Assembly (NCBI GenBank): GCA_050181465.1 | Contig: JBFXDD010000010.1 | Span: forward strand, 1 to 64,000 | DNA: 64,000 nucleotides | Reading direction: 5' to 3' | Source: JACRLW01 sp050181465 | Lineage (GTDB): Bacteria; Planctomycetota; UBA1135; UBA2386 | In this document: piece after piece, positions 18,813 through 28,374 of the stretch | How the letters are laid out: every line of letters begins with the position of its first letter | Numbering within the stretch: position 1 is the stretch's first letter | Program-made: the position numbers and the translations under genes | The notes under the pieces: generated by a model | Database searches by the model: none | What the model was told of the DNA's origin: nothing | Seen by the model: the letters and a program-made list of their open reading frames with translations, nothing else

Positions 18813-19403
18813 GTGGATCCACAGGACCGCCAACTGTTCGACGCCGCGAGTGCCGGTGACCGTGCCGCGGTCGAGCACCTCATCGAGCGCTATCTGCCGC
18901 GCCTGCACGCTTTCATCCGCCTTCGCCTGGGCGATCGCGTGCGCGCGCGCGAGGCATCGATGGACGTGGTGCAGTCGGTCTGTCGCGAACTGCTGTCGGC
19001 GGTCCCCAAGTTCGAGTTTCGTGGCGAAGAGCGGTTCCGTGATTGGGTCTTCACGGCGGCGCTGAACAAGATCCGCGACAAACACCGCTTCCACGAGCGA
19101 GACAAGCGGGCCGCCGCCCGCGAGGGAGCCAAGGATGACGACGATCTCTCCAAGGTGGCGAGCTACCTGACTCCCAGCGTGGATGCGATCGGCCGCGAGA
19201 CCGCCGAACTGCTCGCGGCGGCGATGGGGGAGCTGAGCGAGGAGCATCGCGAGGTGATCACGCTCGCTCGCGTCGTCCGCCTGCCGCACGACGTGATCGC
19301 CGAGTCGATGGGGCGCAGCGAGGCCGCCGTTCGGCAGTTGCTGGTGCGCGCGCTTCTGCAGCTTTCGCGGTCGCTCGAGCGCCGCGGCCTGAGGTTCGAG
19401 TGA
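18813..19403 (+). CDS. ECF-type RNA polymerase sigma factor
   Basis: This 196-residue protein starts at GTG 18813; a longer frame upstream has shadow-like composition. Sigma region 2 is visible (LIERYLPRLHAFIRLRLG..., EASMDVVQSVCRELL, FRGEERFRDWVFTAALNKIRDKHRF), then a linker and sigma region 4 (ALLAAAMGELSEEHREVITLARV....VIAESMGRSEAAVRQLLVRALLQL). It lies head to head with the Ser/Thr kinase, separated by about 130 bases, which likely carry both promoters. By family analogy its activity may be controlled by the kinase (inference). Confidence 0.9.
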   Translation: MDPQDRQLFDAASAGDRAAVEHLIERYLPRLHAFIRLRLGDRVRAREASMDVVQSVCRELLSAVPKFEFRGEERFRDWVFTAALNKIRDKHRFHERDKRAAAREGAKDDDDLSKVASYLTPSVDAIGRETAELLAAAMGELSEEHREVITLARVVRLPHDVIAESMGRSEAAVRQLLVRALLQLSRSLERRGLRFE

Positions 19404-19536
19404 GCCGGGAGGGTCCGATGCCAAGGGCCGTGCCGGTGCGTAGTCCGCGACTTGGCGGAGACGCCGGCGGCGCGAGAATCCGCTGAACGGCCGAATTCGG
19501 TCGTCACACGCGCCGTCGCAGATCGTTCCCTGACGC

Positions 19537-22008
19537 ATGCTCAGCCTGCGCAGCCACGGATTCTGGATCGTTCTCGGTGCCCTGATCGGGGCGGTCTTGC
19601 CGCGAACGGGTGCGGCTCAATGCGTGACGGAGTGGTCGTCGGGCACTCCGCGGGCGGACCTCGGCGGGAGCGCGCGCTGTAGCACATTGTGGGACCCGGA
19701 CGGCGCTGGCCCGCGGCCGAGTCTCCTGGTGGTGGGCGGTCAGTTCCTGACCGGCGGTCTTGTGCCGAACTCGGAGAGTGTGCTCACCTTCGATGGGACG
19801 CAGTGGGAAGCACTTCCCGGCGATCCGTTTGAGAACGGGCTGGGGGTGGTGAAGGCGCTCGCGTCTTGGAACGGCGAACTCGTCGTCGGCGGGTTCTTCC
19901 TGAGCGAGGATCGGATCGTCGTGTGGAACGGAGTCAGTTGGCGTTTCCTAGGCTTCGCTCCCGGTCTGCGGGCGATGACGGTGTGGAACGGCAACCTAGT
20001 TGCTGCGAGGAACCTCTCGCTACCGCTCATCGAAGTTTGGAACGGATCGTCGGCCTCCAGCATTCCCAGGCCACCGCAGCTGGCGGAAGTGAACGCCGTC
20101 GTGGCATATCAGGGCAACCTGTGCGTTGCCGGCAGCGATTCCTCGGGGAGTGGTGTGCTCGAGCGCTGGACCGGCACGGCTTGGCTGCCGACGATCGTTG
20201 CCAACGGGGCGATTCGAACTCTGGCCGTGCGCTCGTCTTCGCTGCTCAGCACCTTGTACGCCGGTGGGGACTTCACGAGCATCGGCGGAGTCTCGGCGTC
20301 GCGCATCGCGTCGACGAGTGGGACGAACTTCGCATGGTCTTCCGTAGGCAACGGATTGCCGGCGCCCTGCGAGGAGATCCATGTGCGGGCGACGTCTCAG
20401 ATCGGCACCGCCTTGGTCGTACGAACGGCGAGCCGGGTCAGTCCGGTCATGCAACTCGTCGGCGGCGCGTTCGTGGGTATGGGCACGACGCCACTTCGAG
20501 CGTTGGCCTTCTTTGACGGCGCCTATCACGGGCTCGTCTCGCAGAACGTCGGTGCGTGTCTTCGCTACGACGGGCTGTCGTGGCTGCCGGTGGCCGGTCG
20601 CGGAATCGATGGTGAAGTTCGTGCGCTGGCCGCGATCGGTGCGGACATGATCGTCGGCGGCACGTTCCAGACCGCCGAGGGAGCGCCGATGAGTCGCATC
20701 GCGCGCTGGACGGGAAGCTCCTACACGTCGCTGGATACGGGCATCGTCGGCTCGAGTGTCGACGCACTCCTGTCGCTGAATGACGACGAGGTCGTCGCCG
20801 GCGGTCTATTCAGCAGCGCGGGCGGCGTGAATGCGAACAACATTGCCGGTTGGAACGGCACTGCCTGGGCGGCACTCGGCACGGGTTGCGATCAGCAAGT
20901 GCTCGCACTCGCGCGTCTCCCGAACGGTGACCTCGTCGCGGGCGGCAGGTTCTCGAGTGCCGGCGGTGTGCCGTGCTCGCGCATCGCGCGATGGAACGGC
21001 TCGAGCTGGTCGCCGATCGGCGGCGGCATGAACGGCGACGTGCTGACGCTCGCGGTGCGCCGCGACGGAACTCTGATCGCGGGTGGTGCTTTCACGGTCG
21101 CCGGCGGCGTCTCGTGCAGTCGCATTGCGCAATGGAACGGCGTGGCATGGTCGCCGCTCGGTAGCGGAACCGACGGCGAGGTTCACGGGCTCGCCGTCCG
21201 CCAGAATCAGGAGATCGTCGCCGTGGGCGCATTCCGCACTGCCGGTGGTGTGCCGGTTGCGCGCTGTGCGCTCTGGACCGGCTCGACCTGGCTGTCGATG
21301 GCGGCGGGCGACGGCGATCCGACCACGCCGGCAGCCGTGATCGCTTTGCCGGCCGGTGACGTCATCGCCGGTCGCGGCTTTCATCAACCGAGCACGACTT
21401 CGGACGCCGGGATCTCGCGGTGGAACGGCAGCACGTGGAGCGGCATCGGGAGTGGCTTGTCAGCCGCGAGTGCCGGTGCCACGGTTGCCGTGCGCGCGCT
21501 GGCGTTCCGAGCCGATGGCGTCTTGATCGTCGGCGGCTCCTTCGGCACCGCTGGAGCGCTCGTCTCGCGTGGGATCGCAAGGTTGACATCGACTTGTTCG
21601 GGGCGGGTCGCGGACTTGGGTGGTGGCTGCAGTGACGTCGGGCCGCTCACGATCTCTGGCAGAACGTCGCCGCTGCTCGGTGCCTCGTTTAATACGGCAA
21701 CCACGGGGATCGCGCCGGGGTCGCTCTGTCTGCAGCTCCTCGGGTTCTCGCAGACATCCATTCCCTTGTCGTCGATCCTCACGCAAGGCGTTCCCGGCTG
21801 CACGCTCATGGTGCAGCCCGACGTCCCCACGACGCTGCGAGCCGACAGCTCCGGAGTCGCACGATTCGAGGTCGTGCTGCCCACGAGCACGAGCTTGCTG
21901 TTCCAGAGATTCTACCAGCAGACGATCCCGATCGAGTTGGACAGCCGAGGGGCCCTCGTTGCGGTACGCGCATCCAATACGATCATGGTGACGATCGGCA
22001 CGATGTGA
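19537..22008 (+). CDS. secreted beta-propeller-repeat protein with C-terminal module
   Basis: This 823-residue protein has a typical signal peptide (hydrophobic FWIVLGALIGAVL, cleavage near TGAAQ). From about residue 50 to 680 it carries repeats of ~40 residues of the form (L)IVGG.F..AGG.....IARWNG..W..LG.G, roughly a dozen blades or half-blades, indicating beta-propellers. The last ~125 residues form a separate beta-rich module (TGIAPGSLCLQLLGFSQ, PGCTLMVQPD, QQTIPIELDS). Its neighbour at 22199 is a paralogue in tandem. It is presumably an extracellular or surface protein; the repeat family is common in planctomycetes and lacks catalytic residues that I can identify. Confidence 0.8.
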   Translation: MLSLRSHGFWIVLGALIGAVLPRTGAAQCVTEWSSGTPRADLGGSARCSTLWDPDGAGPRPSLLVVGGQFLTGGLVPNSESVLTFDGTQWEALPGDPFENGLGVVKALASWNGELVVGGFFLSEDRIVVWNGVSWRFLGFAPGLRAMTVWNGNLVAARNLSLPLIEVWNGSSASSIPRPPQLAEVNAVVAYQGNLCVAGSDSSGSGVLERWTGTAWLPTIVANGAIRTLAVRSSSLLSTLYAGGDFTSIGGVSASRIASTSGTNFAWSSVGNGLPAPCEEIHVRATSQIGTALVVRTASRVSPVMQLVGGAFVGMGTTPLRALAFFDGAYHGLVSQNVGACLRYDGLSWLPVAGRGIDGEVRALAAIGADMIVGGTFQTAEGAPMSRIARWTGSSYTSLDTGIVGSSVDALLSLNDDEVVAGGLFSSAGGVNANNIAGWNGTAWAALGTGCDQQVLALARLPNGDLVAGGRFSSAGGVPCSRIARWNGSSWSPIGGGMNGDVLTLAVRRDGTLIAGGAFTVAGGVSCSRIAQWNGVAWSPLGSGTDGEVHGLAVRQNQEIVAVGAFRTAGGVPVARCALWTGSTWLSMAAGDGDPTTPAAVIALPAGDVIAGRGFHQPSTTSDAGISRWNGSTWSGIGSGLSAASAGATVAVRALAFRADGVLIVGGSFGTAGALVSRGIARLTSTCSGRVADLGGGCSDVGPLTISGRTSPLLGASFNTATTGIAPGSLCLQLLGFSQTSIPLSSILTQGVPGCTLMVQPDVPTTLRADSSGVARFEVVLPTSTSLLFQRFYQQTIPIELDSRGALVAVRASNTIMVTIGTM

Positions 22009-22198
22009 GCGAGTCGGAGTCGCCGCGGGTGGACTCGACCGATCCTCGTCGGCGATGGAACTCGGGCGGGATTCGGAGTCACGCGTTCACTGCCCCGACG
22101 TTCCTGCTTCGGCACATGCGCGATCGATTCGCGCGTCTCATCCGTTCTCGGCCGGGGTCCGACGGTCCTCGGTCTCTGCTCCTGCCTTCGCCGATCTC

Positions 22199-24724
22199 AT
22201 GAACTTCCGGCTGACGATACTCCTCGCTCTCTCCTGCTTCGCGTGCGGCCACCGAGCCGTCGCTCAGTGCATTCTCGATTGGACATCGAACGTCCCTCAG
22301 CCCCAACTGTCGGGAAGCGGAAGGTGCACGGCGCTGTGGGATCCCGATGGGGCAGGGCCCTTGCCCTTGCGATTGGTCGTCGGCGGTCAGCGCTTCATGT
22401 GCGGCGCGGAACTGACCGGCAACAGTTTGCCCACGAGTCAGAAGGTCGTGACGTGGGACGGCAGCACCTGGCAGCCGCTGGGGCCCGGACCGGGCGGCAG
22501 CATCCTGGAATCGGTCGACGTGTTGCTCAACTGGAACGGTCAGCTCATTGCGGGTGGTGGGTTCCGTGGGGCGGGTGGTCCCGACCACATCGCGCAGTGG
22601 GACGGCACGGCATGGCAACCGCTCGGTGCGGGATTCCCGGGGCGGGTCACCGCACTCGCGACCTGGACCGGCAAGCTCGTGGCAGCGAGCTAGGTCGTGG
22701 CCGGCAGTGTGACGACACCGATTCTGCAGACGTGGGACGGAGTCGCCTGGACCGTGCTGCCGCAGCCGCCACTGGTCGGCCAGCCGACCAGCATGGTGTC
22801 GTTTCGGGGTGAGCTGATCGTCGCCGGTTCGCATTCCTCGACGTCCCCAACCTTCGGGGTGATCGATCGATGGAACGGCACGTCGTGGGCGACTTCGATC
22901 CAAGCGCAGAATCGAATCGAAGACATGGCTGTCCGACCCAGCCTGCAGGTCGGCGGGCTCGACACGCTGATCGTCGCCGGCTCGTTCTCGAGCATCGGCG
23001 GCGCTGCCGTAGCGAACCTCGCGCACACGACCGGCGAGCGCAACTTTGCCTGGGGCGGCTTCGGCTCCGGAATGCCGAATGCGTGCAGCGAGGTCCTCGT
23101 GAGGAACGTCGGATTGAGCGACTTCCTGGTCGTGGCTCGAACCTCCAACCAGGCGACACCCATGATGAGCTATTCATCGAGGACGAACGCCTGGAGCTCG
23201 CTTGGAAACCTCTCCGTCAGCGGCATCGTCAACTTTGCGGGCAGCTACCACGGCGTGAACTTCGGCGACCCGGCGTGCCATCGCTTCGACGGCTCACAGT
23301 GGGTCCCCGTGCGCGGCCCAGGCATTGCCGGTGAAGTCCACGCGGTGACCGCGATCGGTGGCGATCTCGTCATCGGCGGTAGTTTCCCAACCATCTCGGG
23401 AGTCGCGATGAACCATGTCGCGCGCTGGGATGGAAACTCATTTCACCCGCTGGGCTCGGGGTTGGCAGGGGAGAGCGTGGACGCACTGATCACACTCGAC
23501 AACGGCGACATCATCGTCGGTGGGTCGTTCGCCACCGCCGGCGGCATCGCGGTGAACCATGTCGCTCGCTGGGACGGTTCGAACTGGTTCGCGATGGGCG
23601 GCGGCATGGATCTGCGGGTGCGCGCGCTGTGCAAGCTGCCGAACGGTGACGTGATTGCGGGCGGCGATTTCACGACGGCTGGAGGAACTCCGTGTAGTCG
23701 GGTCGCCCGCTGGGACGGGACCGCCTGGCACGCGATGCACTTCGGCATGAATGACTCGGTGCTCGCCCTGCTCGTGGCCCGCGACGGATCCCTGTTCGCC
23801 GGCGGCAGGTTCACCATCGCGAGTCTGTTCTCTCGATATCGCATCGCGCGATGGGACGGCAGCACATGGGGGCAGGTCGGTGCGGGCTTCGACGAAGCCG
23901 TGCACGGACTAGCCGAGCGTCTGAACGGCGACATCGTCGCCGTCGGCGAGTTTCAGCAGGCGAGTCTGCTCCCGGTCGATCGCATTGCACGATGGGACGG
24001 CTTCTTCTGGGTGTCCATGGGGGCTGCCAGCGGTGACCCACAGCCGTGTCGGAGCGTGATCGTGATGCCGAACGGCGATGTCGTGGCCGGGCGTGCCTTT
24101 CATGAGCCGACCCGATCGGAAGACTCCGGCTTCTCGAGGTGGAACGGCTTCACTTGGAGCTCCATGGGCTTTCTGACCGGCAAGGACACACTCGATCCGG
24201 TCGATGTCCGAGTGATCGCGCAGCGGGCGGACGGGGAACTCGTGTTCGGTGGAAACTTCCATGTCGCCAACTTCACGATGTCGCACTCACTCGCGACTTT
24301 GCGGTCGCGTTGTATGCCGTCGGCGGACCCGTACGGCACGGGCTGCGCGAGTGTCGCAGGTCCGCTCGTGCTCACCGCCGATTCCCTGCCGTGGCTCGGC
24401 GGTGAGTTCCGAACGACGACGACCGGCCTCGCGCCGGGATCCTTGTGTCTGGGTACCGTCGGCTTCTCGCAGGTCTCGCTGCCCCTGTCCGCCTTGTTGC
24501 CGCAAGGTCAGCCGGGCTGCTTCGTGAACGCATCGCTGGACATCGTCACTCTGCTGCCGATCGGCGCCGGCACGGCGCACTCACTTCTACGCATCGCCAA
24601 CGACCGAGCTTTGCTCGGCGTGCAGCTCTTCACGCAGTCGCTGCCGCTGGAGTTCGACGCATCAGGGGCGCTCGCAGCAGTGCGCGGCAGCAACGCGCTC
24701 GCGCCCCGGATCGGCACGCTGTGA
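22199..24724 (+). pseudogene. paralogous secreted beta-propeller protein, interrupted by in-frame TAG
   Basis: The reading frame starts at ATG 22199 with a good signal peptide (TILLALSCFACGHRAVAQ) and is colinear with the 19537 gene. At 22691-22693 there is a TAG in the same frame, after the stretch corresponding to GNLVAARN. After it the frame continues without frameshift through all remaining repeats to 24724, including the C-terminal module. There is no loss of repeat structure after the stop, and the downstream half could only restart at a GTG near 22697 without a signal peptide. Possibilities are a recent nonsense mutation, stop-codon readthrough or a sequencing error. Confidence 0.75.
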
Positions 24725-25092
24725 GTCGTGCGGGCGCGCTCGCCGATCCGCAAGGCGAGCGAGACATGTCGCGATCGTGAGATCGCGCAGGGGAAAGGTC
24801 TCTCGGTCGGTGTGTCGAAGGCGGCACCGGGATCGCTGCGATCGTCCCGGACAACCGGACGATGCGCGCCGCGATCGACGCCGCTGCTCTGCCCCTGGCT
24901 GCGGCACCCGCAGTGGTCGTGATGCTTGCGCTGCGCAAGTCCGAACCGGAGCTCGGGAGAATTCGGCGTGTACCGGTTGGCCTGCGGCCATGGATCCTCT
25001 CCACATCGAGCGCGACGGAGTCGGTGCCGTGAGTTCCGCAGCGCCTGCCCCGCGGATGGCGGACATCCTGTCGTCTTGCGCCAGTCCCGCAC
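24725..25092. other. intergenic, no clear gene
   Basis: This stretch lies between the broken propeller gene and the first repeat element. One frame holds a short Ala/Val-rich hydrophobic piece (ALPLAAAPAVVVMLALR), but it is under 60 codons from its ATG and has no ribosome-binding site. It might be a gene remnant. Nothing else was seen. Confidence 0.4.
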
Positions 25093-25273
25093 TAGCCCGG
25101 ATTGTTCGTGAACGTCGTCGCGAGATCGCCGCAGGTCGATGTCCGGCAAGGAGCTGCGTCGGTCGACGACCGACGCGTAGCGGTAGCTACGCTGCGAGGG
25201 AGGAGTCGACGTAGCGACGCCGCCGGGCGCGACATGTGGCGATCGCAGCAGACGTTCACGACTCATCCGGGCG
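25093..25273. mobile_element. MITE/REP-like element, full-length copy
   Basis: This 181-bp copy runs from TAGCCCGGATTGTTCGTGAAC to GTTCACGACTCATCCGGGC. The centre contains GCGTAGCGGTAGCTACGC, a hairpin that matches the central palindrome of the 34238 copy. It has the same orientation as the 34238 copy. No coding capacity is evident. Confidence 0.85.
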
Positions 25274-25319
25274 AGGCCGGCAATTCCTCCCCGAATCGCT
25301 TGGACTCGCGCTCGTGCCT

Positions 25320-25421
25320 GGCCCGAACCACGCGTGATCGTCGTGGAGAGATCGACGCAGGTCGATGCTCGGTAAGGAGCTGCGGCGATCGCAGCAGACG
25401 GTCACGCATGGTCCTGGCTAG
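25320..25421. mobile_element. degenerate copy of the same MITE/REP-like element
   Basis: About 100 bases share left-arm segments (GTCGTGGAGAGATCG, CAGGTCGATGCTCGG, AAGGAGCTGCG) and right-arm segments (GCGATCGCAGCAGACG, TCACGCATG) with the full copies. The middle is missing and both ends have diverged. It lies 46 bases after the full copy at 25093-25273, just upstream of the DUF6265 gene. Confidence 0.6.
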
Positions 25422-25497
25422 ACTCGCGGGCGCCCGAAGTTCGGTGTCGCCCAGCCATCGCTCTCTGCCAACATCGCTGCGTCGGCGGACCTTTCCC

Positions 25498-26427
25498 ATG
25501 CACTTGCACAATCGATTCCAACCATCGTTCGTGTTCCTTGCGCTGATCACTTTGCTGAACGCCTTGTCGACTGCGAGCATTCTGCGGTCGCAAGAGCAAG
25601 GCGTAGCTGCCCTCGACGGCGAATGGGTGTTCGTGGAGGACCGCACCGAAGGGCGCGAACCGGAGAACCAACAACCCAGCACGAGTGCCAAGCTCCGGCT
25701 GCGCGTCGAAGCCGACGCCGTCGTGCTGATTCGCAGCGACGGTGAGGTGCGCATGCGGCTCGACGGTGAGCCCACCGACGTCGAGCGCGAGGGCCGACGT
25801 TCACGTTATCGAGGGATCTGGAAGGACGGGCAGTTCGAGTATGAAGTCGAGCTGCTGCGCGCGACGGACGGCACTCGGTCGGGCCTGCTTCGCTTCGAGT
25901 TCCGGCCGACCAGCGAAGGCTTGCTCGCGCGCGCCATGGTCGATCCGCCGAACGGAATGAACTCGCTGGCCCTGTATCGCAAGCCGGCGGATATCCCCTT
26001 GCCCACTTCGGCGAAGGCCACGATCGACGGAATCGGGTGGCTCGCCGGCGCGTGGGTCGGCACCAGCGGCACGAACGGATCGCGATCGATCGAGGAGCGC
26101 TGGAGTCCTCCGCTAGGCGGCTCGATGCTCGCGGTCTCACGGACCGTGTCGCGCGGCAGAACGGTTGCGTTCGAGTATCTGCGGGTTCTCGAGCGCGACG
26201 GTGGGCTGGTGTACATCGCGCAACCCAACGGTGCACCGCCGACCACGTTCACGCTCACCGAGCTGAGCGACACGCGCGCCGTGTTCGAGAATCCGCGCCA
26301 CGACTTTCCGCAGCGCATCATTTACGAACTGTCTGCCGAAGGTGGCCTGAGCGCTTCGATCGGCTACGGCAAGGGCGGTCGACCGCGCCGATTCGAGTTC
26401 AAGCCGGAAGACAGCGAGAGTCCGTGA
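25498..26427 (+). CDS. exported protein with DUF6265-like C-terminal domain
   Basis: This 309-residue protein starts at ATG 25498 with a signal-like hydrophobic segment (PSFVFLALITLLNAL). Residues about 35-165 form a lipocalin-like DGEW..VED..EG domain. From W181 the sequence matches the DUF6265 pattern: WLAGAWVG, ERWSPPLGGSMLAVSRTV, LVYIAQPNGAPPT, FENPRHDFPQRI around 265-274. The second domain is likely a beta-barrel of unknown function. The longer open frame upstream runs through repeat elements and is not used. It is separated by 100 bases from the haloperoxidase-type gene on the same strand. Confidence 0.8.
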   Translation: MHLHNRFQPSFVFLALITLLNALSTASILRSQEQGVAALDGEWVFVEDRTEGREPENQQPSTSAKLRLRVEADAVVLIRSDGEVRMRLDGEPTDVEREGRRSRYRGIWKDGQFEYEVELLRATDGTRSGLLRFEFRPTSEGLLARAMVDPPNGMNSLALYRKPADIPLPTSAKATIDGIGWLAGAWVGTSGTNGSRSIEERWSPPLGGSMLAVSRTVSRGRTVAFEYLRVLERDGGLVYIAQPNGAPPTTFTLTELSDTRAVFENPRHDFPQRIIYELSAEGGLSASIGYGKGGRPRRFEFKPEDSESP

Positions 26428-26527
26428 TCCCGCGGGTGCGCCGCGCCTTTCGCCGACTTCTTGGTCGAGCCGCTGCCCTGCCGCGAATGCCGTGGTAAAC
26501 CATGCGAAGGCCTTGCCGCGAACCCGC

Positions 26528-28093
26528 ATGACGTCACGAGCCCTCGCTTCCTCTTGGATCCTGGCGGTCCCGATCCTGTTCGCCGCTTGCGCGAACACCA
26601 CGAAGAACATCCTGGAGTTCGACGGAACGCCGCTGGGCGGTTTGCAGCTCGATCCACACTACCTGCATTACCTGCAGGCGACGCGCGACGGCTCACCGCG
26701 GTATCCGGAGCACGCACACGCAACGGTCGCGTACCGCTGGCTGGACATCCTGCAGGAGACGACGGCACGAGAGGTCGAAGAGATCGGCGCCCGACCGACC
26801 ATCATCTCGCGGCAGATGGCGATTCCGTTGACGGCGATGTACGACGCGTGGGCGGCGTACGACGAGCGCGCGGTCGGCACGCGATTGGGCTCGGCGCTGC
26901 GGCGACCGGTCGCGGAACGCACGCAGCGCAATCGCGAGATCGCGATCGCCCACGCGATGTGTCGCACGCTGCTCGACTTGTTCCCGAAGCAGGCGGACTA
27001 CGTGCGTTCCGCGATGCGGAGCATGGGCCACGATCCGGACGAGGCGACGCGAGATCCCGCGACGGCGGCGGGAGTCGGCAACTTGGTTGCCGATGCGTTG
27101 ATCGAGTACCGCCGCCACGACGGTGCGAACCAACACGGCGACATGCCGGGAGGCGCGGTCGAGGCGTACGCCGACTACACGGGCTATGCCCCGAAGAACG
27201 CGCCGGACGAGATCGTCGATCCGGATGCGTGGCAGCCCAAGGTCTTCACGCTCGCAGACGGCCGACGAATCGCACCCGGCGGGCTCACCCCGCAATGGGG
27301 TAAGGTCACGCCGTTTGCGCTCGATTCCAGCGCGCAGTTCCGTCCCGGGCCGCCACCGAGGGTCGGCGATCCGCGATTGCGTGCCGAGGTCGACGAAGTC
27401 ATCCGCTACCACGCGACGCTCACACCGCGTCAGAAGGCGATCGTCGAGTTCATGCGCGACGGACCTCGCTCGACCGGGCAGAGCGGGCACTGGCTGCGCT
27501 TCGCGCAGGACCTCTCGCGGCGCGACGGTTACGACCTGGAGCAGGACGTCAAACTCTTCTTCTGCGTCGCCAACGTCTGCATGGACACCTTCATCGCCTG
27601 CTGGGATGCGAAGTACGTCTTCGACAGTTCGCGGCCGATGACTCTCGTGCGGCACTTCTACGCGGGGCAGCAACTGCCCGGCTGGCGAGGACCCGGCCGT
27701 GGCGTCGGCCCGGTGCGCGCCGAAGACTGGATCAACTTCTCGCCGGCAGACTTCCAGTGTCCGCCCTTCCCTGCCTATCCATCCGGCCACAGCACGGTGA
27801 GTGGGGGCGCTTCGACCATTCTCCGCTTGTTCACGGGTTCCGACTGGTTCGGCTTCGTCGCGCCGCGCGTGCCCGGTTCGATCACCGGTGAGCCGTCGGA
27901 CGACGCAGTGCTTCTGGAACTACCGAGCTTCACCGCGACCGCGGAGCTGGCCGGGATCTCGCGAGTCATGGGCGGCTATCACATCCAAGCCGACAACCTG
28001 GCCGGTCTGGAACTCGGTCGCAGAGTTGCCGAGTTCTCGTGGCCACGCTACCAGGCCTACTTCGACGGCTCTGCGAGCGTGCGCGAGCCCTGA
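26528..28093 (+). CDS. vanadium-dependent haloperoxidase-family lipoprotein (PAP2 superfamily)
   Basis: This 521-residue protein starts at ATG 26528. The signal peptide ends in a lipobox FAACA, so the enzyme is probably lipid-anchored outside the cytoplasmic membrane. All three vanadate/phosphate-binding motifs are present in order: K-x6-RP (K362 in AKYVFDSSRP), PSGH (418-421) and SR-x5-H-x3-D (S478, R479, H485, D489). Family knowledge: with bound vanadate such enzymes oxidise halides with H2O2 to hypohalite-type products; relatives act as acid phosphatases. Halide specificity cannot be read here. The upstream GTG at 26492 is less likely. Confidence 0.85.
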   Translation: MTSRALASSWILAVPILFAACANTTKNILEFDGTPLGGLQLDPHYLHYLQATRDGSPRYPEHAHATVAYRWLDILQETTAREVEEIGARPTIISRQMAIPLTAMYDAWAAYDERAVGTRLGSALRRPVAERTQRNREIAIAHAMCRTLLDLFPKQADYVRSAMRSMGHDPDEATRDPATAAGVGNLVADALIEYRRHDGANQHGDMPGGAVEAYADYTGYAPKNAPDEIVDPDAWQPKVFTLADGRRIAPGGLTPQWGKVTPFALDSSAQFRPGPPPRVGDPRLRAEVDEVIRYHATLTPRQKAIVEFMRDGPRSTGQSGHWLRFAQDLSRRDGYDLEQDVKLFFCVANVCMDTFIACWDAKYVFDSSRPMTLVRHFYAGQQLPGWRGPGRGVGPVRAEDWINFSPADFQCPPFPAYPSGHSTVSGGASTILRLFTGSDWFGFVAPRVPGSITGEPSDDAVLLELPSFTATAELAGISRVMGGYHIQADNLAGLELGRRVAEFSWPRYQAYFDGSASVREP

Positions 28094-28218
28094 TCGAGGG
28101 CCGCCTTCGAGCGGCTCGTGGATGAGTGCTGTTGACTCATGCGCGCACGCGGGTCGTAGCGCGTGCCGCGCGTAGGTTCGTCCGGAGGCGCCTGTGCTCG
28201 CGGCCGGCCCGAGCTGCT

Positions 28219-28324
28219 CTGGCCCGGGTCACTCGCGGACGTCTGCTGCGATCGCTGCAGATCGCGCCCGTCTGCGTCACTAGCCCGGATCATTCGTGAA
28301 CGTCGTCACGAAGAAATCGGGCCA
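28219..28324. mobile_element. two truncated MITE/REP-like ends, nested
   Basis: A left end (GGCCCGGGTCACTCGCGGACG, then CTGCTGCGATCGC and AGATCGCGCCCGTCTGCGTC, as in the 54914 copy) runs into a second mini-element at 28280-28324. That mini-element consists almost only of the two termini, TAGCCCGGATCATTCGTGAAC and GTCACGAAGAAATCGGGC. It lies between convergent genes and may form a hairpin on either strand. Confidence 0.65.
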
Positions 28325-28374
28325 ACGGGCTCCATCGCTCGGCTGCCGGGAACGGCAGCCGAGCGCGAGCCGGC

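Noticed and set aside
24777..25214. Open frame of 145 codons after the broken propeller gene
   Set aside because: Arg/Cys-rich shadow composition, no ribosome-binding site, and it runs into the repeat element.
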